The translations under genes and the position numbers were made by a program. Of a DNA stretch of 64,000 nucleotides, positions 8,365-17,757 are shown in pieces. Position 1 is the stretch's first letter. Each line of letters starts with the position of its first letter. The stretch comes from Aeromonas rivipollensis (GTDB lineage: Bacteria > Pseudomonadota > Gammaproteobacteria > Enterobacterales > Aeromonadaceae). Under the pieces are notes generated by a model that saw nothing but the letters and a program-made list of their open reading frames with translations, searched no databases and had not been told where the DNA came from. Location: assembly GCF_010974825.1 (NCBI RefSeq), contig NZ_JAAILA010000026.1, positions 124,001-188,000 on the forward strand. The letters are read 5' to 3'.

Positions 8365-8468
8365 ATTGGTCTGCCCATATTGGCAAAATTGGTCGGCGTG
8401 GCAAGGCCATTTTGTCGCTACATTGGTGGACAAGGCAGTGAAGCAATCCCATTGGCAACACACATTGG
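8365..8468. promoter_or_regulatory. Cluster of six ATTGG direct repeats, candidate MocR operator region
   Basis: ATTGG occurs in the same orientation at 8365, 8379, 8388, 8422, 8451 and 8464; four of the six are followed by T. The copies fill the divergent promoter region between the MocR regulator and the OsmC operon. MocR/PdxR/GabR regulators are known to bind short direct repeats, so this is a plausible operator array. Confidence 0.5.
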
Positions 8469-8485
8469 TCACAGAAGGAGTCTGC

Positions 8486-8953
8486 ATGTCGGAATACAGC
8501 GCCACCATCAGCTGGCAGCGAGGGGCCAGCGAGCCCTTCGTCGATCAGCGCTACAGCCGGGCCCATGAGTGGGCGTTTGACGGCGGAGTCAGGGTGCCCG
8601 CCTCCTCCTCCCCCCAGGTGGTGCCCTTGCCCTTTTCGGTGGCGGAGAATGTCGATCCGGAGGAGGCCTTCGTCGCATCCCTCTCCAGCTGTCACATGCT
8701 GACCTTCCTCTGGCTGGTCGCCAGGGCGGGTTATCTGGTGGAGAGCTACCGGGATGAGGCGGTCGGCTTCATGGAGAGAAACGAGCGGGGCCGCCAGTCC
8801 ATCACCAGGGTCACCCTGCGCCCCAGGGTGCGGTTTGGCGGCGAGCGCCAGCCCGACCTCGCCGCGCTGGAGCGGCTGCACCACCAGGCCCACGAGGAGT
8901 GCTTCATCGCCAACTCGGTCAACACAGTCGTCACCACAGAGATAACGCTCTAA
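8486..8953 (+). CDS. OsmC/Ohr-family peroxide-reducing protein
   Basis: 155-residue OsmC-like protein, a cytosolic thiol-dependent peroxidase family. The two redox cysteines are visible: Cys69 in SLSSCHMLTF and Cys139 in HEECFIANSV. The ATG at 8486 is preceded by AGAAGGAG. First gene of a tight operon with a rhodanese and an acetyltransferase. Pairing with a sulfur-transfer protein suggests detoxification of an organic peroxide, persulfide or other electrophile; this is inference. The subgroup resembles YhfA/OsmC-like proteins more than Ohr. Probably controlled by the divergent MocR protein. Confidence 0.85.
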   Translation: MSEYSATISWQRGASEPFVDQRYSRAHEWAFDGGVRVPASSSPQVVPLPFSVAENVDPEEAFVASLSSCHMLTFLWLVARAGYLVESYRDEAVGFMERNERGRQSITRVTLRPRVRFGGERQPDLAALERLHHQAHEECFIANSVNTVVTTEITL

Positions 8954-8970
8954 TCACAAGGAGGTTCAGG

Positions 8971-9420
8971 ATGAGTCATGTATCGAGTACCGGGGTCGCG
9001 AGCCCGCTGGAGGCCAGCGCCTTCTTCGAGGCCCAGTTGAAGTTTCGTACCGATCCGGCGGATCTCGCCGCCGATCTGCTGGCCGGGGAGGCGGCTGAGG
9101 GGGGCAGCATAGTGGTCATCGACACCCGCTCACCCGCGCACTACACCGAGGCTCATATTCCCGGTGCCATCTCCTTCCCCCATAGCATCATGAGCCCGGC
9201 GACCACGCAGGGGCTGTCGCGGGACAAGGTCTATGTCTGCTACTGCGATGGCATCGGCTGCAACGGCTCGACCCAGGGGGCCTACAAGCTGGCGGCCCTG
9301 GGCTTCAGGGTCAAGGAGCTGATCGGCGGTCTGCACTGGTGGCGTCAGGACGGCTTCGCCGTCGCCACCGGCAGCGAGGCCGGTGTGTTGCTGGAAGGGG
9401 GGATCGCCTGTGCCTGCTGA
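8971..9420 (+). CDS. Single-domain rhodanese (sulfurtransferase)
   Basis: 149-residue rhodanese-fold protein. Seen: VVIDTRSPAHYTEAHIPGAISFP (substrate-side motif) and the active loop CYCDGIGCNGST with catalytic Cys92; a second cysteine (Cys97) follows in the loop, a form common in proteins described as rhodanese with a CxGxGCNG loop. The start at 8971 is supported by AAGGAGG seven bases before it. It lies 17 bases after the OsmC gene and overlaps the GNAT gene by 11 bases, so the three are co-translated. Likely role: persulfide transfer or thiol redox step linked to the OsmC protein. Confidence 0.87.
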   Translation: MSHVSSTGVASPLEASAFFEAQLKFRTDPADLAADLLAGEAAEGGSIVVIDTRSPAHYTEAHIPGAISFPHSIMSPATTQGLSRDKVYVCYCDGIGCNGSTQGAYKLAALGFRVKELIGGLHWWRQDGFAVATGSEAGVLLEGGIACAC

Positions 9421-10135
9421 CCCCGTCTTCAACGACCATGGCCAGCCCCTGGGCGAGTCTCTGCCCGACTGGCGTGGCGCCGAGTTTCCCCCTCATCGGG
9501 TGCTGAGGGGCTGGGGCTGTCGTCTCGAACCGCTCGATCCCGAGCACCACGGCGGCAGCCTGTGGCAGGCCTTCAGTGCCGACAGTGGGGCCATGTGGAC
9601 CTATCTCACCAGCGGCCCCTTCGCGGATGAGGCGGCCATGCTGGCCTGGCTGCGAGGAGTCGCCGCCAGGGTCGATCCCCAGTTCTATGCCATTGTCGAT
9701 GAGGGGAGCGGCCGGGCGCTGGGGCTCGCCAGCTACCTGCGCATCGACCCTGCCGCGGGCAGCGTGGAGGTGGGCTGGCTGCACTTTTCGCCAGCCCTGC
9801 AGCAGTCGCGGCTGGCGACGGCGGCCATGGCGCTGATGATGGCCAATGCCTTCGCCCTGGGCTATCGCCGCTACGAGTGGAAGTGCAATGCCCTGAATCG
9901 GCCCTCCTGGCAGGCGGCGCTGCGCCTTGGCTTTTGTTATGAGGGGACTTTCCGCCAGGCCCGGGTGGACAAGGGGCACAGCCGGGATACCGCCTGGTTC
10001 TCTGTGATAAACGGCGAGTGGCCCGCCCTGAAGGGCTGTTTCGAGCGCTGGCTGGCGGATGCCAACTTCGACGAACAGGGGCGCCAGCGGCTGCGGCTCT
10101 CCGAGCTGACCGCCGCCTGCCGGATGACGCCATAA
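9410..10135 (+). CDS. GNAT-family N-acetyltransferase (RimJ/RimL-like)
   Basis: 241-residue acetyltransferase. The start is GTG at 9410 with GGGGGG seven bases upstream, overlapping the rhodanese end by 11 bases. Domain features: LRGWGCRLEPLDPEHHGG, then MWTYLTSGPF, a beta-bulge segment SYLRIDPAAGSVEVGWLHFSP, and the acetyl-CoA binding part LATAAMALMMANAFALGYRRYEWKCNALNRPSWQAALRLGF. This pattern is typical of the RimJ/RimL class. Substrate unknown; it could be an amine, a peptide N-terminus or a small thiol product handled by the same operon. A perfect terminator follows. Confidence 0.82.
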   Translation: MPADPVFNDHGQPLGESLPDWRGAEFPPHRVLRGWGCRLEPLDPEHHGGSLWQAFSADSGAMWTYLTSGPFADEAAMLAWLRGVAARVDPQFYAIVDEGSGRALGLASYLRIDPAAGSVEVGWLHFSPALQQSRLATAAMALMMANAFALGYRRYEWKCNALNRPSWQAALRLGFCYEGTFRQARVDKGHSRDTAWFSVINGEWPALKGCFERWLADANFDEQGRQRLRLSELTAACRMTP

Positions 10136-10168
10136 GCCTGTGCTCCCTTGGGCCTGACTGGCAAAACG

Positions 10169-10196
10169 AGAGAGGCCCCGATTGCGGGGCCTCTCT
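10169..10196. terminator. Rho-independent terminator after the OsmC-rhodanese-GNAT operon
   Basis: Stem GAGAGAGGCCCC / GGGGCCTCTCTC around GATTGC. Located between convergent genes, so it may serve ybaK as well; the T tract is weak on the plus side. Confidence 0.75.
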
Positions 10197-10244
10197 CATG
10201 CTGGATCTTGCTTAACGAGTGGCCTTATTCATGGTGCTCGTCCC

Positions 10245-10709
10245 TTAGTGTTCACCGATGGGCGCGGCGATCCACTTCAGCAGGGTCAGCATGTCTTGTG
10301 GCGCCACCCCGACCGAGAGGCCGCGTTTGCCGCCGCTCACCAGTATCTCGTCAAACGCCATGGCGGAGTCGTCCAGCACTGTCGGCAGCAGCTTCTTCTG
10401 GGCCAGCGGGCTTATGCCCCCCACCTTGTAGCCGGTCAGCTTCTCGGCCTCGGCCGGTTTCATCATCTCCACCTTCTTGAGCCCGGTGGCCTTGGCGAGC
10501 TGCTTGAGGCTGCACATGCCGGAGGAGGGGACTATGGCGACCACCGCCTGCTTGTCGTGGTGGGCCAGCAGGGTCTTGAACACCTGAGCCTGGGGCAGGC
10601 CGAGCTGGGTCGCGGCATGCTTGCCGAAATCGTCGTGGGCCTCGCACTCGTAGGGGTAGAGCTTGTGGGGGATCTTGAGCTTCTTCAGCAGGTTGATGGC
10701 AGGTGTCAT
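10245..10709 (-). CDS. ybaK: Cys-tRNA(Pro)/Cys-tRNA(Cys) deacylase YbaK/EbsC
   Basis: 154-residue YbaK-family protein that hydrolyses Cys-tRNA(Pro) made in error by prolyl-tRNA synthetase. Family segments seen: VFKTLLAHHDKQAVVAIVPSSG, MMKPAEAEKLTGYKVGGISP and FDEILVSGGKRGLSVGVAPQD. The start at 10709 is chosen because GAGGAGA lies four bases upstream; the frame is open further upstream but the extension is Arg/Pro rich and unlike the family. Single gene, convergent with the GNAT operon. Confidence 0.92.
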   Translation of the reverse strand: MTPAINLLKKLKIPHKLYPYECEAHDDFGKHAATQLGLPQAQVFKTLLAHHDKQAVVAIVPSSGMCSLKQLAKATGLKKVEMMKPAEAEKLTGYKVGGISPLAQKKLLPTVLDDSAMAFDEILVSGGKRGLSVGVAPQDMLTLLKWIAAPIGEH

Positions 10710-10909
10710 GGGGTCTCCTCGGGCCGAAACAAGGCCAGACAGTCTGCGCCCGGGCGGCGGGCATGGCAAGTGGCCGTCCTCGGTGGTGCTCATCTTGGGG
10801 GTGACCCATATTCGCGAAACGGCCGCCTCACACCTATGATCTAGGGCTGTCTCTCCCCCTGCCTATACTGGCTGTGAGCAGGTGTTGGCGATCGAAAGGA
10901 ATCCTGGCC

Positions 10910-12391
10910 ATGAATACCCCGGTAAACAGCTTCATCGACATGGGCACCCTGGGGCGCTATGACGCCCTTGCCCGGCTGACCGCCCTGGACCGAGCCTATG
11001 GCATAGCCGAGTTCGATCTCGATGGCCGCATGGTGTCGGTCAATGGGTTGTTCTGCGACCTCCTCGGCTATGCCTCCGAGGAGCTGATAGGTCAGTCTCA
11101 CCTGTTGCTGCTTCCCCCCGAGCAGCAGGAGGAGCACGATAGCTTCTGGCAGGGGGTGCTCAGCGGCGAGATCCGCTCTGGGTCGTTTCGCCGCATCATG
11201 CGCGGGGGCGGCAGTGTCTGGATCCACGCCACCTACATGCCCATCACCAACGAGGCGGGGACCCTGCTCGGGGTGATCAAGCTGGCCCATGACATCACCC
11301 CCGAAGTGCTGGCGGAGCAGCGCGTCGAGCAGCAGAGTCAGTTGTTCGACATAGTGGTGGCCGCCCACCAGAGCTTTCTGCTCGATCGCAATCTCGGCTC
11401 CGCCTGCGACACCGTCTTCGAGCGGCTGCTGAGCGTGAGCCAGAGCGCCTATGGCTTCATCGGCATCATCCAGTACGAAGACGAGCGTCCCAGCCTCTAC
11501 ATCCCCTCCATCTCCAACATCTCCTGGGATCAGGCCACCCACGCCTGGTACGAGCAGCAACGCCAGAGCAGAGGGGGGCTCATCTTCAACAAGCTCGACA
11601 ACCTGTTCGGCCACGTGGTCACTCACAACACCCTGGTGTGCTGCAACGATCTGCCGAGTCATCCGGCGAGTCGCGGCGTCTCTCCCCGGGGTCATCCCCA
11701 TCTGGACAGCTTTCTCGGCATCCCCATACGCCACAAGGGGGAAGCCATCGGCATGATAGCCCTGGCCAACCGCCCGGGCGGCTTCGACGAAACCCTGGTG
11801 AGCTTGCTGGAGCCGCTCACCACTGCCCTGGGCACCCTGATCCACGCCCGCAATCTGGAGGACGAACGCAGCCACATGGAGCGGGTGCTGCGCTTCAACG
11901 CCGAACACGACTTTCTCACCAAGCTGCCCAACCGCAGCAGCTTCTTCAGTCAGGCCAATGTGCTGCTCGAGCACATCCAGCGCCATCCTGCCGAGGGGGA
12001 AGCCTGTTGCCTGGCCCTGATCGACATCGATTTCTTCAAGCAGATCAACGATGAGCATGGCCACCTTGCCGGGGATGCCGTGCTCGAGGAGCTGGCCCGT
12101 CTGCTGATGCAGGCGGTGCGCAGCCAGGATCTGGTGGCGAGGTTCGGCGGGGAGGAGTTCATCATGCTGCTGCGCGGCACCACTCAGGAGGAGGCCCGCG
12201 CCATCATGGATCGCACCCGCCAGCAGATAGAGCTGCACCCCTTCTTGCATCAGCACCAGCCAATAGCCGTCACCATCAGCGTGGGCCTCACCCCCTATCA
12301 GATGGGCTACCGCTGCATGGATGACTGGCTGCTGTGCGTGGATCAGCGCCTCTACGAGGCCAAGCGCCAGGGACGCAACCGTATTGCCTAG
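10910..12391 (+). CDS. Diguanylate cyclase with PAS and GAF sensor domains
   Basis: 493-residue cytosolic signalling protein that should make cyclic di-GMP. PAS domain at about residues 20-130 (IAEFDLDGRMVSVNGLFCDLLGYASEELIG), GAF-like domain at about 150-315 (FLGIPIRHKGEAIGMIALANRPGGF), GGDEF domain at about 330-493 with an intact active site GGEEF at 413-417. An RxxD inhibitory site (RSQD, 404-407) sits five residues before it, so product feedback is expected. No membrane segment. ATG at 10910 has AAAGGA eight bases upstream; an earlier ATG at 10874 has no ribosome site. The stimulus is unknown. Ends at a bidirectional terminator facing ppc. Confidence 0.9.
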   Translation: MNTPVNSFIDMGTLGRYDALARLTALDRAYGIAEFDLDGRMVSVNGLFCDLLGYASEELIGQSHLLLLPPEQQEEHDSFWQGVLSGEIRSGSFRRIMRGGGSVWIHATYMPITNEAGTLLGVIKLAHDITPEVLAEQRVEQQSQLFDIVVAAHQSFLLDRNLGSACDTVFERLLSVSQSAYGFIGIIQYEDERPSLYIPSISNISWDQATHAWYEQQRQSRGGLIFNKLDNLFGHVVTHNTLVCCNDLPSHPASRGVSPRGHPHLDSFLGIPIRHKGEAIGMIALANRPGGFDETLVSLLEPLTTALGTLIHARNLEDERSHMERVLRFNAEHDFLTKLPNRSSFFSQANVLLEHIQRHPAEGEACCLALIDIDFFKQINDEHGHLAGDAVLEELARLLMQAVRSQDLVARFGGEEFIMLLRGTTQEEARAIMDRTRQQIELHPFLHQHQPIAVTISVGLTPYQMGYRCMDDWLLCVDQRLYEAKRQGRNRIA

Positions 12392-12411
12392 GGGCTGGAT
12401 AGCCAAAATAG

Positions 12412-12438
12412 AAAGGGCGCCATATAGGCGCCCTTTTA
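12412..12438. terminator. Bidirectional terminator between the GGDEF gene and ppc
   Basis: Perfect 10-bp stem AAAGGGCGCC / GGCGCCCTTT with loop ATATA, T-rich on both exits. Confidence 0.9.
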
Positions 12439-12469
12439 TGTCAGGAAGTGAAGCTGGATAGCCCGGCCA

Positions 12470-15103
12470 TCAACCCGTGTTGCGCATGCCGGCTGCTATG
12501 CCGGCTATGGTGACCATCAGCGCCTGATCCAGCTCGGGGTGCAGGGTCTCAGGGTTCTTGCGCGAGCGACCAAGCAGCTCGACCTGCAGCACGTTGAGCG
12601 GGTCTGTGTAGGGGTTGCGCAGCTTGATGGACTCCTTGATCCAGGGCTGGTCGTCCAGCAGGTCACCCTGCGGGCGCAGCTCTAGCACCACCTGGATGGA
12701 GTCGGCAAGCTCCTGACGCAGCTGCTTGCCGAGGGCCCACAGCTCTTGCGGCACCAGACGGGTGTCGTAGTACTCCGCCAGCCAGAGGTCGGCCTTGAGG
12801 AACACCATCTCCAGCATCTCGAGGCGGGTGCGGAAGAAGGGCCACTGGCGGCTCATCTCGTCCAGCACGCTCTTCTGGCCGTCATCTATGGCCTGCTGCA
12901 GGCCCTTGTGGGCACCGAGCCAGGCTGGCAGCATCAGCCGGTTCTGGGTCCAGGCGAAGATCCAGGGAATGGCGCGCAGGCTCTCGACGCCGCCGTTGGG
13001 CTTGCGCTTGGCGGGACGGGAACCGAGGGGCAGCTTGCCGAGTTCCATCTCCGGAGTGGCGGCGCGGAAGTAGGGCACGAAATCAGGATGACCGCGCACT
13101 ATGCTGCGGTAGTGATCGCAGGAGACGGTGGCCAGCTGCTCCATCACGGCGCGCCAGCACTCCTTGGGCTTGGGCGGCGGTAGCAGGTTCCCCTCCAGCA
13201 CGGCGCTGGTGTAGAGGTTCAGGCTGTGGATGGCGACCTTGGGCAGACCGAACTTGAAGCGGATCATCTCCCCCTGTTCGGTGACCCGCAGACCACCGCG
13301 CAGGGATCCCGGCGGTTGGGACAGGATCGCCTGATGGGCGGGGGCGCCGCCGCGACCGACGGTGCCACCACGGCCATGGAACAGGGTGAGGCGGATGTTG
13401 TTGGCCTCAGCCAGCCCCACCAGGGATTCCATGGCGGCGTACTGGGCCCAGCCGGCGGCCATCATGCCCGCATCCTTGGCGGAATCCGAGTAGCCGATCA
13501 TCACGTACTGGCGACCCTGGATGTAGCCGCGATACCAGTCCACCGACAGCAGGCGATCCATCACGGCGGTGCCCGCCATCAGATCTTCCTGGGTCTCGAA
13601 CAACGGTGCGACCGGCATGCGGAACTTGCAGCCTGCTTCCTTCAGCAACAGCTGTACCGCCAGCACGTCCGAGGGGGCGCCGGCCATGGAGATGATGTAG
13701 ATGCCGAACGCATCCGGGTCGTGACCGGCGATCACCCGGCAGGTGTCTATGGTCTCGCGGGTCTCGTCGCTCGGCGCCCAGTCGGTGGGGATCAGCGGGC
13801 GGCGGGAGTTCAGTTCGTTGAGCAGGAAGGCCTGCTTGTCGTCCTCGCTCCACTCGGCGTAGTCGCCCATGCCGAGGTAGCGGGTCAGCTCGGAGAAGAC
13901 CTGACCGTGACGCTCGCCGTCCTGGCGGATGTCCAGCTTGACCAGATGGATGCCGAAGCAGGCCAGCTTGCGCAGCACGTCCAGCAGCATGCCGTCGGCT
14001 ATGTTGCCCATGCCGCAGGCGTGCAGGGAGTGATAGCAGAGCTCCAGCGGCTCGCGCAGCTGGGCCGTGGTCTTGATGAGATCGCGGCTCTCGCTCGCCT
14101 GACCCTGCACCTTGGCGGTGAGGAACTCCTGGGTCTCGCGCAGCGCTTCGCGCAGCTCGCGCACCAGGGCGCGGTAGGGCTCGGGGTTGTCACCGACCCG
14201 GGCGCGCAGGGCCTCGGTACAGTCGGCCATGGAGAGCTCAGAGGTGAGCTCCTTGATGTCCTTGTAGAAGAGGTTGACCGCCATCCAGCGGCCCAGCTCC
14301 AGCACCTCGGCGGTCACCTTGGCGGTGACGAAGGGGTTGCCATCGCGGTCACCGCCCATCCAGGAGGTGAACTTGACCGGCGCGGCATCCAGCGGCAGGC
14401 GCACACCCAGGTGGTGTTGCAGCCGCTCGTCCAGATTGCGCATGAATTCGGGAATGGCCGGCCACAGGCTGTTCTCCACCACGGCGAAGCCCCACTTGGC
14501 TTCGTCCACCGGGGTCGGGCGCTGTTCGCGGATCTCGTTGGTGTGCCAGGCCTGATTGACCAGCTGTTCGATGCGATTGAGGATCTTGTCCCGCTCGCGG
14601 GGCAGCAGATCGGACAGCTCCAGCGCTTCCAGGCAGTCGTTGAGCTGGACGTGCTTGTGGATCAGGGTACGACGGGTCACCTCTGTGGGGTGGGCGGTCA
14701 GTACCAGATCGATGTCCAGCTCGCGCACCGCCTGGATGATGGCCTCCTGGGAGAGGTTGGACGCCTTGAGCTTGGCGAACATCTGCTCCAGGGGATCCGG
14801 CGTGCACTCCTGCTCTTCGCAGCGGCGGGAGATGGTGTGGAACTGCTCCGCCACGTTGGCCAGATTGAGGAACTGGCTGAAGGCGCGGGCCACCGGCAGC
14901 AGCTCGTCATCGGAGAGGGTACGCAGGGTCTCGAGCAGGCGTTCCCGGTCTGTCTCGTTGCCCTTGCGGGAGGACTTGGCCAGTTGACGAATGGTCTCAA
15001 TCTTGTCGAGGAAGGCTTGACCCTGATGATCCTTGATGGATTTACCCAGCAGTTGGCCCAACATGCCTACGTTGGCCCGTAGTGCGGCGTACTTTTCGTT
15101 CAT
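12470..15103 (-). CDS. ppc: Phosphoenolpyruvate carboxylase
   Basis: 877-residue anaplerotic enzyme that carboxylates PEP to oxaloacetate (E. coli enzyme 883). Catalytic features: His138 in VLTAHPTEV, the PEP/bicarbonate loop [16 protein letters not shown], and the invariant C-terminal ending RNTG. Start [16 protein letters not shown] matches the family N terminus. Monocistronic, transcribed away from argE, as in enterobacteria where ppc is near the arg cluster. Two strong palindromes lie in the upstream 120 bases. Fumarate or aspartate control is expected from the family but not visible in DNA. Confidence 0.97.
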   Translation of the reverse strand: MNEKYAALRANVGMLGQLLGKSIKDHQGQAFLDKIETIRQLAKSSRKGNETDRERLLETLRTLSDDELLPVARAFSQFLNLANVAEQFHTISRRCEEQECTPDPLEQMFAKLKASNLSQEAIIQAVRELDIDLVLTAHPTEVTRRTLIHKHVQLNDCLEALELSDLLPRERDKILNRIEQLVNQAWHTNEIREQRPTPVDEAKWGFAVVENSLWPAIPEFMRNLDERLQHHLGVRLPLDAAPVKFTSWMGGDRDGNPFVTAKVTAEVLELGRWMAVNLFYKDIKELTSELSMADCTEALRARVGDNPEPYRALVRELREALRETQEFLTAKVQGQASESRDLIKTTAQLREPLELCYHSLHACGMGNIADGMLLDVLRKLACFGIHLVKLDIRQDGERHGQVFSELTRYLGMGDYAEWSEDDKQAFLLNELNSRRPLIPTDWAPSDETRETIDTCRVIAGHDPDAFGIYIISMAGAPSDVLAVQLLLKEAGCKFRMPVAPLFETQEDLMAGTAVMDRLLSVDWYRGYIQGRQYVMIGYSDSAKDAGMMAAGWAQYAAMESLVGLAEANNIRLTLFHGRGGTVGRGGAPAHQAILSQPPGSLRGGLRVTEQGEMIRFKFGLPKVAIHSLNLYTSAVLEGNLLPPPKPKECWRAVMEQLATVSCDHYRSIVRGHPDFVPYFRAATPEMELGKLPLGSRPAKRKPNGGVESLRAIPWIFAWTQNRLMLPAWLGAHKGLQQAIDDGQKSVLDEMSRQWPFFRTRLEMLEMVFLKADLWLAEYYDTRLVPQELWALGKQLRQELADSIQVVLELRPQGDLLDDQPWIKESIKLRNPYTDPLNVLQVELLGRSRKNPETLHPELDQALMVTIAGIAAGMRNTG

Positions 15104-15166
15104 TCCACATCCTTATTTTTGTTGGTGCCCCTTGACCTTCCGGGGGGAGAGGCAGCCTCACTTATT

Positions 15167-15224
15167 GTTGTGCGATTACAACATATGCTCCGTCATCTTA
15201 GGGGGACAATCTACCCAGATTGTC
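15167..15224. promoter_or_regulatory. Two palindromes upstream of ppc
   Basis: GTTGT-GCGATT-ACAAC (15167-15182) and the perfect 8-4-8 repeat GACAATCTACCCAGATTGTC (15205-15224). Both lie 64-121 bases before the ppc start, in promoter range, and are candidates for regulator sites or a leader hairpin. I do not recognise the regulator. The rest of the ppc/argE interval (15104-15319) holds no gene that I can support. Confidence 0.4.
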
Positions 15225-15319
15225 TGCGCAAGGTCAAATAACAAGCCGATTCAGAACATGTATTTCCCTCACCTGTCCCGAGGCGGCTTGTCATGTAACT
15301 TACTTACATTCCCGTCGAG

Positions 15320-16465
15320 CTAGATGCAGAAACGCCGGATCAGGTGCTGCAGCACCGCCGTGGTCGGTTTGACGAACGACAGATCCAGATACTCGTCCGG
15401 CTGATGGGCCTGGGTGATATGGCCCGGGCCCATCACTATTGTCTGGCATCCCAACTGTTGGATAAAGGGGGCCTCGGTGCAATAGTTCACGGACTCGGCG
15501 GCGCGGCCGCTCGCCTTCTCGGCTTCCCGTACCAGATCTGAGCCCTCCTCGCAGGCATAGGCCGGGATGGGTTCGTGCAGGTGCTGCAGGTGCAGGCAAC
15601 CTGGCTGGTGAATTTCGATGGGGGAGAGCGCTTCTTTGAGCATGCCCATCAGCTCATCCGGCCCAACTTGCGGGGTGGGGCGCATGTCGATGTGCAGCTC
15701 GCAGCAGCCGCAGATGCGGTTCGGGCTGTCGCCCCCCTGGATGTAGCCGAGGTTCAGGGTGGGTTGCGGCACCGCGAACCTGTGGTCGGCGTAGCGCTCC
15801 TTGAGATCCCGCTGCAGCTTGAGCACCTGGCCCATGGCTTTGTGCATGATCTCCATGGCGTTGACCCCGTTGGCGGGATCCGAGCTGTGGCCGCTCTTGC
15901 CCGTGATGCGAATGGCTTCCGACATGTGGCCCTTGTGGGCCACCACGGGCACCAGGCCGGTGGGCTCACCTATCACCGCATAGTCGGGTTTGATCTCGGC
16001 GGCCGCGGCGATGGCACGGGCGCCCGCCATTGTGGTCTCCTCGTCTGCGGTGGCCAGGATGCGCAGCGGCTTGCGGAGCGTCTTGAGATCGACCTCCTTG
16101 AGCGCCTCCACGATGAAGGCGAAGAAGCCCTTCATGTCGATGGTGCCGAGCCCGTACAGGCGGTTGCCCTCCTCGGTCACCTTGAAGGGATCCTTGCTCC
16201 AGCCCCCCTCGTCGAAGGGCACAGTATCGGTATGGCCCGCCAGCAGCAGGCCCCCTTCCCCCTGGCCATAGGTCGCCACCAGGTTGAACTTGCCCGGCAG
16301 GTCGGGCAGCGCCGTTACCTCGCACTGGAAACCCAACTGGCCGAACCAGTCGGCCAGCAGCCGGATCACCGCCTCATTGCTCTGATCCCAGCGGGGATCC
16401 GTGCTGCTGACAGAGGGAATCGCAATAATATTCTTATAAAGTGAAAAAAAATCCAGATTGGCCAT
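15320..16465 (-). CDS. argE: Acetylornithine deacetylase
   Basis: 381-residue M20 metallohydrolase releasing ornithine and acetate from N-acetylornithine. Metal-binding signatures: [25 protein letters not shown] and [18 protein letters not shown]; dimerisation domain in the middle; C-terminal [14 protein letters not shown] carrying a late metal histidine. The ATG at 16465 has AAGGAGC five bases upstream and gives the family N terminus; the frame is open to 16516 but without support. Divergent from argCBFG across a 261-base region with candidate ARG boxes, the usual gamma-proteobacterial bipolar arrangement. Confidence 0.94.
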   Translation of the reverse strand: MANLDFFSLYKNIIAIPSVSSTDPRWDQSNEAVIRLLADWFGQLGFQCEVTALPDLPGKFNLVATYGQGEGGLLLAGHTDTVPFDEGGWSKDPFKVTEEGNRLYGLGTIDMKGFFAFIVEALKEVDLKTLRKPLRILATADEETTMAGARAIAAAAEIKPDYAVIGEPTGLVPVVAHKGHMSEAIRITGKSGHSSDPANGVNAMEIMHKAMGQVLKLQRDLKERYADHRFAVPQPTLNLGYIQGGDSPNRICGCCELHIDMRPTPQVGPDELMGMLKEALSPIEIHQPGCLHLQHLHEPIPAYACEEGSDLVREAEKASGRAAESVNYCTEAPFIQQLGCQTIVMGPGHITQAHQPDEYLDLSFVKPTTAVLQHLIRRFCI

Positions 16466-16501
16466 CAGCTGCTCCTTGCGTCCCCGGAGTGTTTCTGTTA
16501 G

Positions 16502-16536
16502 AAAATACAAATGCAAAGTGAGTGCATGAATATTCT
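16502..16536. promoter_or_regulatory. Candidate tandem ARG boxes (ArgR operator) between argE and argC
   Basis: Two boxes spaced 21 bp apart, the normal spacing of ARG-box pairs: AAAATACAAATGCA (16502-16515) and TGCATGAATATTCT (16523-16536), compared with TGAAT-wwww-ATTCA. The second has one mismatch in each half. They lie 37 to 71 bases before argE and about 190 bases before argC, so one set could serve both directions. Confidence 0.5.
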
Positions 16537-16726
16537 GTTCGAGCGCTCATCAACAAGGCTTCTAGTTGTAAGGGAAAGTTAATGTTCTGTCACCTGATCT
16601 GTAACCGACGACGCATATCCGCCTGAATTGCCCCTCCGCACTCGTTGCATCTAAGGGGCGATAGCCGACCCCTTGCACCGCAGCACCACGCTGTGAATTT
16701 CGAACCCAGACTTGGAATACTCAAAC

Positions 16727-17734
16727 ATGCTCAATACCGTTATCGTCGGTGCCAGTGGCTACGCGGGGGCCGAACTGGCCGCACTGGTCCAGAACCATCC
16801 AGAGCTCAAGCTGTTCGGCCTCTATGTCTCCGCCGGCAGCCAGGACGCACACAAGCGTTTCTCTTCCCTCCATCCCCAGTGGGTCGGTGAGCTGGATCAG
16901 CCGCTGCTGCCGCTGGACGAGGACGGCATGACCCGGATCCTGACCCAGGCCGATCTGGTGCTGCTGGCCACCGCCCACGAGGTGAGCGCCGAGCTTGCCC
17001 CCAAGTTCCTGGCCAAAGGACTGCCGGTGTTCGATCTCTCCGGTGCCTTCCGGGTCAAGGATCAGGGGTTCTACTCCTCTTTCTACGGCTTCACCCATGA
17101 GAGCGAACAGTGGCTGGAACAAGCCGTCTACGGTCTGGCGGAGTGGAATGCCGATGCCATTGCCGCCGCCCAGCTGATTGCGGTGCCCGGCTGCTACCCG
17201 ACCGCGTCGCTCTGCGCCCTCAAGCCGCTGCAGCAGGCCGGTCTGATTGCCGAGGGATGGCAGCCCATCATCAACGCTGTCTCCGGCGTCTCCGGGGCTG
17301 GTCGCAAGGCCGCCATCAACACCAGCTTCTGCGAAGTGAGCCTGAGCCCCTACGGCACCTTCAATCACAGACACCAGCCGGAGATCAGCCACCACCTGGG
17401 CAAGGGGGTGCTGTTCCAGCCCCACCTCGGCAACTATGTGCGGGGCATACTGGCCACCATCTATGTGCAACTGGCGGATGGCGTGACGCAGACCCAGGTG
17501 GATCAAGCCTATCTCAAGGCCTATGAGGGCAAGCCCCTGGTGCGCCTCACCGGCCAGATGCCCTCCATCCGTGGCGTGGCCAATACCCCTTACTGTGACC
17601 TCGCCTGGCAGCAGCAGGGCAACATGCTGGTGGTGGTCTCCGCCATCGACAACCTGCTCAAGGGTGCCGCCTCCCAGGCGATGCAGTGCATAAATATCAA
17701 GTTTGGTTTTGAACCGGCCACCGGCCTGATTTAA
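16727..17734 (+). CDS. argC: N-acetyl-gamma-glutamyl-phosphate reductase
   Basis: 335-residue NADPH-dependent enzyme of the third arginine step (E. coli 334). Rossmann start [16 protein letters not shown], active-site Cys156 in VPGCYPTAS, and the GVSGAGRKA block. The ATG at 16727 gives the family N terminus; an in-frame TTG at 16712 is less likely. The ribosome site is weak. First gene of argCBFG, with 23 bases to argB. Confidence 0.95.
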   Translation: MLNTVIVGASGYAGAELAALVQNHPELKLFGLYVSAGSQDAHKRFSSLHPQWVGELDQPLLPLDEDGMTRILTQADLVLLATAHEVSAELAPKFLAKGLPVFDLSGAFRVKDQGFYSSFYGFTHESEQWLEQAVYGLAEWNADAIAAAQLIAVPGCYPTASLCALKPLQQAGLIAEGWQPIINAVSGVSGAGRKAAINTSFCEVSLSPYGTFNHRHQPEISHHLGKGVLFQPHLGNYVRGILATIYVQLADGVTQTQVDQAYLKAYEGKPLVRLTGQMPSIRGVANTPYCDLAWQQQGNMLVVVSAIDNLLKGAASQAMQCINIKFGFEPATGLI

Positions 17735-17757
17735 CGCTTTAAGGAAGGATCGAGAAG

